Source: Sordaria brevicollis (taxonomy: Eukaryota; Ascomycota; Sordariomycetes; Sordariales; Sordariaceae). From it: a stretch of 64,000 bases of DNA. Numbering within the stretch: position 1 is the stretch's first letter; each line of letters starts with the position of its first letter. Below the pieces are notes generated by a model. It did not search any database, was not told the origin of the DNA, and saw nothing but the letters and a program-made list of their open reading frames with translations. Shown here piece after piece: positions 10,179 through 20,221 of this stretch. The DNA is taken from assembly GCA_033439795.1 (NCBI GenBank), contig JAUTDP010000012.1:62001-126000 (forward strand), written 5' to 3'. A program made the position numbers and the translations under genes.

Positions 10179-11286
10179 ATGGATCCCCAAAATCCGTCCT
10201 CGGCTGGGCATAACCAGCAACAACGCCAGCAACCCGTCTATGATACAAGCCAAGGCGGTCATTATGGTAAGTGGTTGCCATCCCAACGCGGCCTCGCTAG
10301 AAAATATTTACTAACACGGCATCGTGAGTGTAGGCGCCAGTGCTGCGGTTAGTACTTGTCCCCCTTTGCGAAAGGGCTTCTCAGGCCAATTACATCATAG
10401 CTCGCAGTCTAACGCTTTTTTCACGTATCTAGCTCTCCCAACAAGGCTTTGCGCCCTCAGATCTTTACACCGGCACATGGGCCAATGTCCATCAGGGTCT
10501 TCAGGGGAACTACAAGGAGATTCTGACGGCTTACTGGCAACAAACGATCAACCATCTCGAGAATGACACTCATGACTACAAGCTGCATCAGCTGCCCTTG
10601 GCGCGAATCAAGAAGGTCATGAAGGCAGACCCAGAAGTTAAGATGATATCGGCCGAAGCACCTATCCTCTTCGCCAAGGGATGCGATATCTTTATCACCG
10701 AGTTGACAATGCGCGCGTGGATCCATGCGGAGGAGAACAAGCGCCGCACTTTGCAGCGGAGCGATATTGCCTCGGCGTTGTCCAAGTCCGACATGTTCGA
10801 CTTCCTCATCGACATCGTGCCCAGGGAGGAGGCTTCCACACACGCCAAGCGCGCGACCGGTCAGTCAGCCGCCGCCGCCGCCCAAGCGGCACAGAACGCA
10901 GCCCAGCAGGCTCAGGGCATGCCGGGGGTTGCCGCGCCCAACCATGGTGGACAGCACCCGATGGCGGCTCCTGACTATACCCTAGGCGGCCATGCGATTG
11001 CCCCGGAGGCCGACTATCGCCAGCAGAACATGTATTCGGGTCAGGTGCAGCCGGGTGCCCCAACGGCATATGGACAGCCTCAACCTCCCATGTATGACGT
11101 TGACGGCATGTACTACTCAACAATGCCTCCTCAGCAGGTACGTTACACATATGCGCATCTACGCTCATTACGCTCTTCCAGACACTTTGCTGACTTCTGC
11201 TGCAGAACGCCTAGGGGGCTTTTTCGGGAGCAGGAGATGAGATTGTAGAGTCGTCGCAACCCATTAAGAGCGAGGAGAACCCTTGA
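10179..11286 (+). CDS. hap5: CCAAT-binding complex subunit Hap5 (NF-YC; aab-1 in Neurospora)
   Basis: This is the histone-fold subunit of the heterotrimeric CCAAT-binding transcription factor (Hap2/Hap3/Hap5, NF-Y). Exons 10179-10266, 10334-10347, 10433-11137 and 11215-11286 give 292 aa. The second exon is only 14 nt. Residues ~35-90 include the fungal region [20 protein letters not shown]. The NF-YC histone fold spans ~90-165, starting [20 protein letters not shown] and ending in [16 protein letters not shown]. The C-terminal third is Gln/Ala/Pro-rich, as in transactivation regions. The last intron has two acceptors 9 nt apart. The upstream one (CAG at 11203-11205) adds Asn-Ala and stops; the downstream one (TAG at 11212-11214) gives a tail ending QPIKSEENP, which reads like a conserved end. 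CCAATCA motifs in its own upstream region suggest autoregulation. Confidence 0.93.
10334..10347 (+). other. 14-nt microexon of hap5
   Basis: The exon GCGCCAGTGCTGCG sits between a TAG acceptor and a GTTAGT donor. With the preceding phase-1 exon it reads Gly-Ala-Ser-Ala-Ala and restores phase 0 for the next exon. Without it the histone-fold exon would be shifted out of frame. Confidence 0.75.
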
Positions 11287-12140
11287 TCCTTTCTCTACCT
11301 ATATAATTCCTTTTTGATCTAACAAGACTCAAAAGACTGCCGATCCATCGAAGTACAACGGCGTGGCGTAAATAAGGGGTTATTTCGTTTGTCTACGGTG
11401 CGTCTTACGGATGGAGGAAGGAATGAAGGCTGCTCGGATGGCTGGTCGGTCGGTTATGTCACCTGGATGTTTGATCATGTTTTTGCTTTTGCACTTCCTA
11501 TCTTTTGTTCGAGCGTCTTGTGTTTTGAGCCTCTTTGCGGTTCACTTATGACATTCTAGTTTATGGTTCTACTTGACCTCTACCATAGTGCATTGTGCAT
11601 AGCATACCGTAGAAACTCGACAACCTGGTAAACCGCTAATGTAGTAAAATCAGGGTAGTCTGCCAGACAGTAGGGACAGGGTACACCATACCTAATGTAC
11701 TCATCTAACGCCTGTTTCCCCCGTGGAGAGGAATAGTACCAGGACCTTATTCGACCACCTCCGGACTACCAACATACTGCACCACCTTAACACACATACA
11801 TTTATGTGCAGAATATCGGACTTCTACTTCTACAGAACTGTGCGTTTCCTGGCAGAAAACCCTTACATTCTACCTAAGTTCGCCTAAGCGGTTTACCAGT
11901 TTGTCGAGTTTCTACGGTATATAGCGATGAGCTTGCATATATGTAGGTAGATGCACATCAATAAACTGCCTAAACACCTATACTATGCAGCAGTTAACAG
12001 ACGTGGGACATGTTGTGGTAGAAGGTAAATGTATTAAACCTATAAGCACGACAGTAAAAAGACCGTCCACCATATGGGGTATAAGAAATTGCGAAGTATG
12101 ATTTTCCCAGAAGCATAGTAAGCAGTACGTGACCGAGACA
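11287..12140. other. Convergent 3' region between hap5 and sec15, containing a MITE-like element
   Basis: Both genes point into this 854-bp gap. It holds their 3' UTRs and, from 11607 to 11917, a short inverted-repeat element described separately. No gene is visible. Confidence 0.5.
11607..11917. mobile_element. MITE-like element with 31-bp terminal inverted repeats, TA-flanked
   Basis: The left end (11607-11637, beginning CCGTAGAAACTCGACAA) is repeated in inverted orientation at 11887-11917 with one mismatch in 31 positions. Both ends abut the dinucleotide TA (11605-11606 and 11918-11919), the target duplication of the Tc1/mariner superfamily. The interior (249 bp) has no coding capacity. 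At 311 bp with no transposase it would be a non-autonomous element. It shows no RIP-like AT bias, so it is either single- or low-copy, or shorter than the length RIP detects. Its TIR is unrelated to that of the large element at 36866-40208. Confidence 0.8.
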
Positions 12141-14982
12141 TCAACGCAAACCGAAGCGCGATCCGAAGTTAGCGAGCGGCGCAGCGGCTCGGCTTGTGGT
12201 AGTACTCTCAATTCCCATGGTGAGCCTGTAATAACGAGGGAAAGAATCATGTGGTTAGTACAGATGAACAAGGCTTCTGAAGAGGGGAAGGAGAATTGGC
12301 GTGATCGAACTCACTTTTCCAGTAATATCGGTCCGTTCATGGCATCCACACGGCCATACTTCTTGTTCCTTGTCGAGATGTCGAAGAATTCATCGTGGTT
12401 GTCTGATTGCATGAGCGCGATAGTCTGCTGAAGCTCATCCAGGTTCTGTTCGAGCATGGGGGCGTTTTCAAGGTTGGCAACGAAGGCAGAAAGATGCTGC
12501 ACGTCCATAGCCATTGCAGCGACGGCGTTGTGGTTGATCTTCTTGACATCTGGGGATAATGGTAGAGCCTGTTGGCCATATTGTTAGCACGGGTATGTGA
12601 GTGTGTAAGGAAGACGAAGCCAAATGGTGCAACGTACAAGAATCTTGTTGGCAGCGTGGCTGAGCGCGTCAAAGTAAATGAGCTCCTTGATTTCTCGAGG
12701 CAGACCAAGGAGGGTGGAACCCATTATGTTCTCCAGGTACCTCGTCAAGGTCTGCATGTAGTTACTAGGTTCAGTGGGCTTGGACGGTGTCATCCTGTAG
12801 AAATGGTTAGCTAGCGGAAGATCGCGGGGAAATGGGTCGAACATACCAGTTATAGTCGGAGGTGTCGACGAGGTCGTCAATCTTGGAGTTGACGAGCTCG
12901 AAGATGCGCTTCTCGGCTGTCTTCTTGTTGCTTCTGAACTCCTCGGTCGATCTGAGAGAGACGGGGCCACCTGCAGACGTGGAGGATCGCGCGCGGATCA
13001 ACTCCTGCTCCAGCTGATGGCAGGCCTCTTCGAAGTGTTCGAGGTTGATCAAAATCTGAACAATCTGGCCCAGATACTGTGAGTTAAGACGTTCCACAAG
13101 GGTTCTGCAGACCTTCTCCGTCAAGAGTTCATCCAGGGACTGGAAATAATGTTAGTTTAGACTATACGGTATTTGAAGAGAGCAAGACGCAGATGGTACC
13201 TTTCTAAGCGTCTCATCGACAATGTTGGGATGTTGGAAGTGGTCGTTTGAGAAGAAGTAGAACTGGTTCAGGAAATTCCTGATATCGATACAGCAGAGGG
13301 GATACATCTGCGAAAAGGGCAGAACGCAAGGGAACCTATCATCGTGTCAGCATACAAACCCACTCGCAACACAAGGGGTAGGCGGCATACGTGAGTTCTT
13401 CTGGAGACTTCTCCTCGGTGTACCAGCTGACTTTGAGGACCTTCTCATATTCCTCGGCGTTGTTGATTTGCATGGGCATGTAATCGTCGGTTGAGACAAT
13501 CTCCTGGAAGTCATCGCTGAATCTGCGCTTGAGTAGCTCGGCATACTTATAGAATAGGGTTAACTGGAAATTGTTTAACGTGGAGACAGAGTAGTTCCAG
13601 CTCTACATGGCACGTTAGCATTCAAATTATTTTGGCAGACAAAGGGCTACTCACCTCCATCGTCTGGATGAACAGCGCAATATCTCCTTTGATCTTCAAC
13701 AGCAGTTCAGCATTATCCACATCTGTAAGTGATCTGGAGATGAGACGAATGGCAGTCTGACACATGGAATCCCACAGTTCATCGACCTCGACCGTGGATC
13801 GCAGTTGAGGGGCACGCTGTATTGTTGCTTTCTCTATTACGGCGAACCCGGTGATCTGCTCTAGAAGATCCCGCAGTGAGTTTTCCTCCTCATCAGATGA
13901 CAGGTTCACAGAACTCGGCATCAGAAGGTCCTTTTGCTGTCGTCTAGTAGCCGCATACTCGGCACGGAATTTGTCAATCTGACCTAGCGCCTCATGGATA
14001 TGAAGCGCTTCGTGTAATGGTGTAAAGTCAACCTGGACTTCTTCGTTATCGAGGACATCAAACTCATCACTCTCGTCAAAGACCAGCTCTATCGCAGAGT
14101 TTAGCTTGAAATGACCTAGGTAGGGGTTTTGTTCAGCACGTTCCCGCTGACGGTCCAGCCGCTTTGTTGTGCCAAAGAACGCAACCTCGCCAAGAAACTG
14201 CGATGTCTCACGAATGCGATACAACCATGTGTTCAAGTCGGTCATGACAGCCTCCGAGATCGTCTTCCTTGAAGCGGGAATGGACTTTTGTATCAAATCG
14301 GCCAGCCGGTACTGTGTGGCATACTTGTTCTGGATGATGGGCACAAGGTATTCGTTCTGCAGGTCCTCCAGCGACTTAAGGGCGCCGTAGTACTTTTTCT
14401 TGCGAATCAGATCATGGGCGTTGTTGACGGCATGCATGATTTTGAGCGATTCTCTTAGCGCATCGGAAACGTCGGTGATGTTTTGGCGGACGCGGCGTGT
14501 ATCGACCAGTGCCTGTTTCTGCTCGGCCAACTTTTCGGTACTCGCTTGAATCGACTGGTTTAGGTCAAGAATTTCGGCAGTCAAGGCCACGGTTTCCTCG
14601 CGTATCGTCTGTAGCTGGCTGACGGAGCCAAGGAACTCTTCGTGTTGTGTCAAGCCGATCCGCTCGATGTCGCCCTCCCGCTCCTCCGCATATTGAGAAA
14701 GGCTCTGGACGAGCGTCGCGGTTCGGCCGCTTGCTGTCGCATCCTTGAGGACTGGAATTAGTTGATCGATAAAATCGGAGTCGGATGGTGTGAGGATGAT
14801 CTAGGGCATGATTAGTTATTTGGTCAACTCCGTTATGGGCATTCAACAGGGGCCGCGCCAGCTATGAATGGTGAATGGTGAATCGTGTTGCGGAACGACG
14901 TATGTTGCGCCAACGATGACAGCGTTCGTACCTGGTCGACAGCGGAGTCGTAATCGTCCCACGTCTGCACTTTTCTGGGCAT
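12141..14982 (-). CDS. sec15: Exocyst complex subunit Sec15
   Basis: Sec15 is the exocyst subunit that links secretory vesicles, through the Rab GTPase Sec4, to the tethering complex at sites of polarised growth such as the hyphal tip. Eight minus-strand exons (14982-14932, 14800-13655, 13602-13391, 13335-13200, 13139-12847, 12794-12638, 12568-12315, 12225-12141) give 777 aa, the normal family length. The N-terminal third is coiled-coil-like (from QLQTIREETVALTAEILDLN), followed by the Sec15 signature KKYYGALKSLEDLQNEYL. The C-terminal Sec15 domain includes MYPLCCIDIRNFLNQFYFFS, FEEACHQLEQEL and LIYFDALSHAANKIL. All seven introns have standard GT-AG ends and the phases close exactly. The start MPRKVQTWDDYDSAVDQ is the last in-frame ATG before the first donor; one upstream in-frame ATG at 15126 would add 48 residues and is considered less likely. 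Confidence 0.92.
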
Positions 14983-16877
14983 TTTGACCGGAAACCTAAA
15001 TGCGCCAGTTGACTCTTTACATGGAATTCTGAAATTGACGATGTACACGCGACGGGGGTTGTCGAGGAAAGAGAGGGTCCTGGGCTTCAAGTTATTCGTC
15101 GCCTGGCCGTCGAGGTACCTTTCCATTTCCCGCTACGGTACGCCGCAGTCACCTGCAGGGACGGGGAATGGGGGAAGCCTCCACGGTGCAGCTCACTTTG
15201 GTAGTGGTGGCCCAAGCGTTTGGATTTCACGAACACCTGCCCCTGACAGGAATCTCGAAGCAAGGGAACTCTCTTTGTGACCTTCACGTCATTTGGTGAG
15301 GGAAGGCTTACCAGTACAAACCAAAACGGCGTTGCTTGAGCGACCAACTGAATTAGTATTTCGACATAATTACTCGACGTGCCCAATATTAAATCCAGCC
15401 TGACGGGAGTGACCTCTGGATGTGGTTGTGATACATATGTAACAAACCTAACTAATGAACCAGACAGCTGTCACCAGCTGCCCATCAATCATCTGCAACC
15501 TCTCTTTGACGACATCTACCTTCACGGTTGTCCAAGGCTTTGAACAGCAACATCTTGGGAGGACTCATTCGCAAACATGGCTTACCTCCAGCATTCTGGA
15601 TGTTTGTTATAACTCAAGCCTTAAGTTCATTCTTTCTCTGGAACTTTTCTGCCGGCGCTCGGAAAACGATTCTGGGCAGCTCCACACGACTTGGATCGAC
15701 CGCGATGGCCGTGGCCGTCTTTGAACACGCCTATTATCGCGAGACACTCATGAATTACCAGCTGTTGTTTCTCTCTTCTGAACTCGCATCACGAGAATGG
15801 AAACCTCATTTCCATGGTTGTTTCTGCATGATGATTGCCGGAGGAAAGTCTCCGTCTTCGGTCCTGAATGTGAGTTTTGCGCCTTCCGACCTGGTTTTCA
15901 GTGAGACGGAGGGACAGCCTGGGCCAACACCGACGCACATGCCTCTGATGACGGATTCGACGCTGCCTTTCATGTACGATGCTGATGTTATTTCCTTCCT
16001 TCTTCTTCCCGTTCTGACTTCCTCATCACCGGTACCGGAGATGCTAGTTTTTTGTGATGGCTCCCTGAATGCGAATCGAGGAAGGTACCCATGCGGGCAA
16101 GCTCCTATTGCGCAATAACGAACCACGACGCCTTCCATTCGAGCGACGGTAGTTTTAGCGACAGAAATTGACCTATCGAGATGATTCTTTGGGACTAGTC
16201 CTTCAAGAGTTTGTCGACAAAATATTTGGGAAGAATACGGATTGACGATGTCATTTAAGGCAACACACCAGGGTGCAAGCCAAATTCGATTTATTGATGA
16301 AAACCGGTGCTTTTGAGATCAACTTCATCCGTAATAAACCCAAGCTCGCCCTTTTGAGCACCCTTTGCGGTTTCCGAACTAGCATTAAATTGGCGTTGTT
16401 GAAACTGCGTCGGGACCGACGGGATGAAAGAGTGAATGGGTCCAAGGCGGTTGCGCGGTGCAGCGCTGCAGAACCTTCCCGACTTCCTTCCTCGTCTGCC
16501 ACTACTTCCTTCCCGTGAATACAACCAGCGAAAATTTTCTCCTCCTCCTTCGCACCTTCCTCCCACATTTTAACATCACCAATCTTGATCACTGCCTTGG
16601 GTGCGGCCTTTTTGGAGAGTCTTCTTGTCTTTCCCCTCGAGGCGGATTTTGGATTGCCTTTCCCTTCTTTACTATCATCTATCCCCCTTCCACCAGACTT
16701 CGTTCTCTGGTTTCCTGGAAACTCTTTTCGTTCTTTTGCGGCCGCGAAACTCAGCAGGTCAGATCCCGATCTGTCGTCTATTCTTTCACCGCGACCTTCT
16801 TTTGGCGAAGCGAGACCAGCGCGTCGACAGTCTTGAGCGTGACCAAGATACAACAACTCCCATTCCTGCATCCCACC
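14983..16877. other. Divergent intergenic region (sec15 / mei2-like)
   Basis: This 1.9-kb region separates the two divergent starts. It probably holds both promoters and a long pyrimidine-rich leader for the Mei2-like gene (about 16500-16870 is C/T-rich). Overlapping open frames at 15528-16118 (+, no ATG at its start) and 15806-16138 (-) match no family I recognise. Confidence 0.4.
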
Positions 16878-19560
16878 ATGGCGCAAGCACGAGACGCGGG
16901 ATTCAACCCCTCCTCACCTCACTCGTCGAGCGGTGCCGGCGACTCGTACAAGCATGAAGGTACTCCGGATACCAGACTGACAGCCTTCTCGCCGAATGAC
17001 AACTCGGCGAATTCCAACAAGCTTCCCGTCAATCGTACCCTGACCATCAACACCGCTACCTCCCAGGATGCACATGCTCACCACTTCCACTCGCATAAAT
17101 CATCGGACGGCTACTCTGTTACGCCAGGCGGTGGCTCAGACAAGGATCCCTTCATTTCAACCTCGACCACCTCGAAGCCGGACCAGAAGCTGTCACCTAC
17201 GGCCTCATCGTTCCTCCCTGTCTCCGTTCCGGGTCCTTTGGTAGCCCATGGTTCCGTCAACGGATCCCAAAATGGTATCCAGGGTCTTTTGAACGCTATG
17301 CAGCCTACCTATTCCCAGCAGGACACTGTCAAGGCTACATGCAAGCTCAGTACCGATCTCAATATCTCGCGGTACCTTGTCTTTTACTCGTCTCAGCCGG
17401 TTAAGGTCGCTGGTATTGAGGAGTATTTCCAGGTACGTAACTGTCTCTTCCAACACCACACCCAATTTGCCACCACTAGACTATGTCACTGACATACATT
17501 CACAGAAGCTGGAGAGACTCGGTTCCCCTCTGCAGGGCAAACACCACGCCGTCCAAGAGGGAGGCAGAGTTTTACTTCGTCTGACAGACATCCGCGATGC
17601 TCGCAAGGTCCACGACAATGTCCAGCTCGGCAACCCCGAGTGGTGTGCAACGTACATTGCGCCTGTTGACTTCTTCCACGTAAGTCTCGTGCATACACAT
17701 ATCAAGTTCTTCGCGGCTAACCTGTCCATCAGTTTGCTTATCCAGGTACATCCGTTGACCCTGTCTCGGAAGGACAGCTCCTGGTCCTCGCCTTTCCGGG
17801 TTCGGGTTTTGCCTTTCCCTATTCCCAGCCTCAGGTGGAGGCAATTGTCTTCAACTTCCTCCAGGGTGAGGGCGAGCTCTTTGCCTTCCAGCGTCTGAAC
17901 GATTCAAGCCAAGGTCTCTTCAAGGCCATTGCGGAGTACTCTGACGTCGACGTGGCCGTTTCTGTTGTTTCCAAGTTCAACGGCTTCACTATCAATGTAG
18001 GCTACCACGGCTATCTTTATCAGAGTACGAGATATACTGACTTTCATTGCTACAGGGTATTCAGCTACTGCTGACATTATGCCAGCCGGATACGCCAGCC
18101 CCGGGTCTCGCATCAGCGGAGGTCTTTAATGCTTCCCACTCTCAGGTTCAGGATATCACCAACGTCTTCCAGAACATGAGCGTCGCCAGGACTCCCCAGC
18201 CAACCCGTCCTTTGGTTGGTGCTGGACGTGCCACTCAGTCTCCTGCCGGAATTTCTGTTCCCCAACAGCAGATTGCTATGTATCCGGTGGTGTATCAAAC
18301 TCCCATCAACGGTGGTAACCGCTATGTGCTTGATCAGACTCCCACCCGCGGCCATAATGTTGCTCCCCTGACTCCTCTGACGCCGATGAGCAGTGGTCTC
18401 TCGGTCATGAATTCTACCATTTATACGCCCCCCGCGACACCCATGACTATGCAGAACGACTACACCAGTCCTCGCAGCATGCAACAGTTTGGACGGCCAG
18501 ATGGACGTCGTCAGAACGCTATGCGTGTCTCCAGGTCTCCGTATCACAATGCCGCTGGACATCACAACCACGTTGATGTCAACCGTATTCGGGAAGGTAT
18601 TGACGTCAGGACTACGGTAAGTGATCCTACAACTTGATACATTGAACCAAGCTGACGTCTCAGATCATGCTTCGCAACATCCCCAACAAGGTCGATCAAG
18701 CCATGCTCAAGAGAATCATTGACGAGTCAAGCTGGGGCAAGTACGATTTCATGTACTTGCGTATCGACTTCGCCAATGACTGCAAGTAGGTAGTAGCCGA
18801 CCCCTTTTCATACGAACGGTTACTGATTTCTCTAGCGTCGGGTATGCTTTCATCAATTTTGTCGACGTAAGTTTTCCTTGTTCCCCCCCGTAATGTATCA
18901 ACATCTGACTCTCTCTTAGCCCTTGGATATTGTCGACGTAAGTGCCGCAGTCTGCCTTGCCTGAACCAAATCTAACACATTAGGTAGTTTGTCAATGTTC
19001 GGGGCAATCAGCGCTGGAACTGCTTCAAGAGCGACAAGGTCGCGGAGATATCATACGCCAGTAAGTTCAGCTGAACATGCCTCGATGAACTCTTGCTGAC
19101 CTTTCGAAGCCATCCAGGGAAAGGACTGTCTTGTTCAGAAGTTCCGCAACAGCTCTGTCATGCTGGAGGCACCTCACTATCGGCCCAAGGTGAGCATTCA
19201 TCCACTTCCAGGTGATACTTGACCTGACACTAACTGTTTGCAGCTGTATTTCACGTCCAATGGACCCAGACCTGATCTCGCTGGCCAAGAGGAGCCGTTC
19301 CCTGAGCCCGACAACCAGTCCAAGATGAAGCGCAGCTGCGAGAATGCAGAGCACGTTGGTAGGTTAGGAATTGTGACTGATAGCAGAACGAATCACTTAC
19401 ACATGAATCAGGTCTGTTCACCCCGAACGCGGGCCAACACTTCCGCGACGAGCAGCGTCGTCGTCGCTCGCAGTACGATCGTGGCACTAGACTTGCGGCT
19501 CTGGAGGAGTACGACTACGACACCCAGACCCAACCGCAGGCCATCTACCCGCCTCAGTAA
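16878..19560 (+). CDS. Mei2-like RNA-binding protein
   Basis: This is an RNA-binding protein of the Mei2 family; fission-yeast Mei2 promotes meiosis. Eleven exons (16878-17432, 17506-17679, 17733-17996, 18056-18616, 18664-18785, 18836-18866, 18920-18937, 18988-19060, 19110-19189, 19244-19358, 19412-19560) give 713 aa. The N-terminal ~135 residues are Ser/Thr/Asn-rich and disordered. Two degenerate RRM-like stretches follow (about 155-330). A Pro/Gln/Met-rich linker then leads to the hallmark C-terminal RRM_2 domain from residue 519: IMLRNIPNKVDQAMLKRIID, YDFMYLRIDFANDCNVGYAF, then IQGKDCLVQKFRNSSVM. The domain is split by six introns, with exons of 31 and 18 nt. The start is the first ATG of the frame in a good context (CACCATGG). 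Its function in this organism is not evident from the sequence. Confidence 0.9.
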
Positions 19561-20221
19561 CTGGCCACTGTAGGCCACAGTTCCTGGGTGCATGCAAATG
19601 CATCGAGCTCTAATATTGTCAGACACGAAACACGAGCTCGAGCCACATTCTGCGCGACACATGCCATATCTGAGTTTCTTCAATCTTCGAGTGTGTATGA
19701 GAGTTGTGAAATATTTGGCACTGAAAGGCCGTTTTGAGATTGGTGGTCAGCTTTTTGACAGGTTGTCAGATTTTGCAAAGCCACATGGAGAAAAACAGAA
19801 AAAGAAGAGCATCATATAGAGCACCATGGGTTGTTGTTGGTTTGAGGGAAATTGGCGAAAAGGTGGGTTCGGATGGTATATCGGCGGGAACCAGATTGGA
19901 CTATGCCAAAGGGGTCATTGAAGGCCACGGCGGTCTAGGAAAGATGGTTGGCCCATGTCCGGATGCCTGTTTTGGGGGAATGTGATGAGGAGTTACTTTC
20001 AGGGGGTGATCTGTATTGTGTTATCTTAGACCTCAATATGTGTTAGTAGGTTAATGAGCAGTCAATCCCCTTGTGAGAATTTGATTGGCGCGTCTTCCGA
20101 ACGGTATCAACATCCATTTCAGATCACCGATACATTTATCTTCTGCTGTGAACAAAGTCATATTTCGCTATGTACTTGCTATCATGCATAATCTGGCTGA
20201 ACCTAACTACCAGCATTGAAT
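19561..20221. other. Convergent 3' intergenic region (mei2-like / slp1)
   Basis: This 661-bp gap between two gene 3' ends should contain both 3' UTRs. No other feature is visible. Confidence 0.4.

Noticed and set aside
15528..16118. 196-codon plus-strand open frame between sec15 and the Mei2-like gene
   Set aside because: It begins at a non-ATG codon, resembles no family, overlaps an opposite-strand frame of similar size and lies where promoters are expected.
15806..16138. 110-codon minus-strand ATG frame in the same intergenic region
   Set aside because: No recognisable domain; it overlaps the opposite-strand frame, and there is nothing to prefer it over chance.
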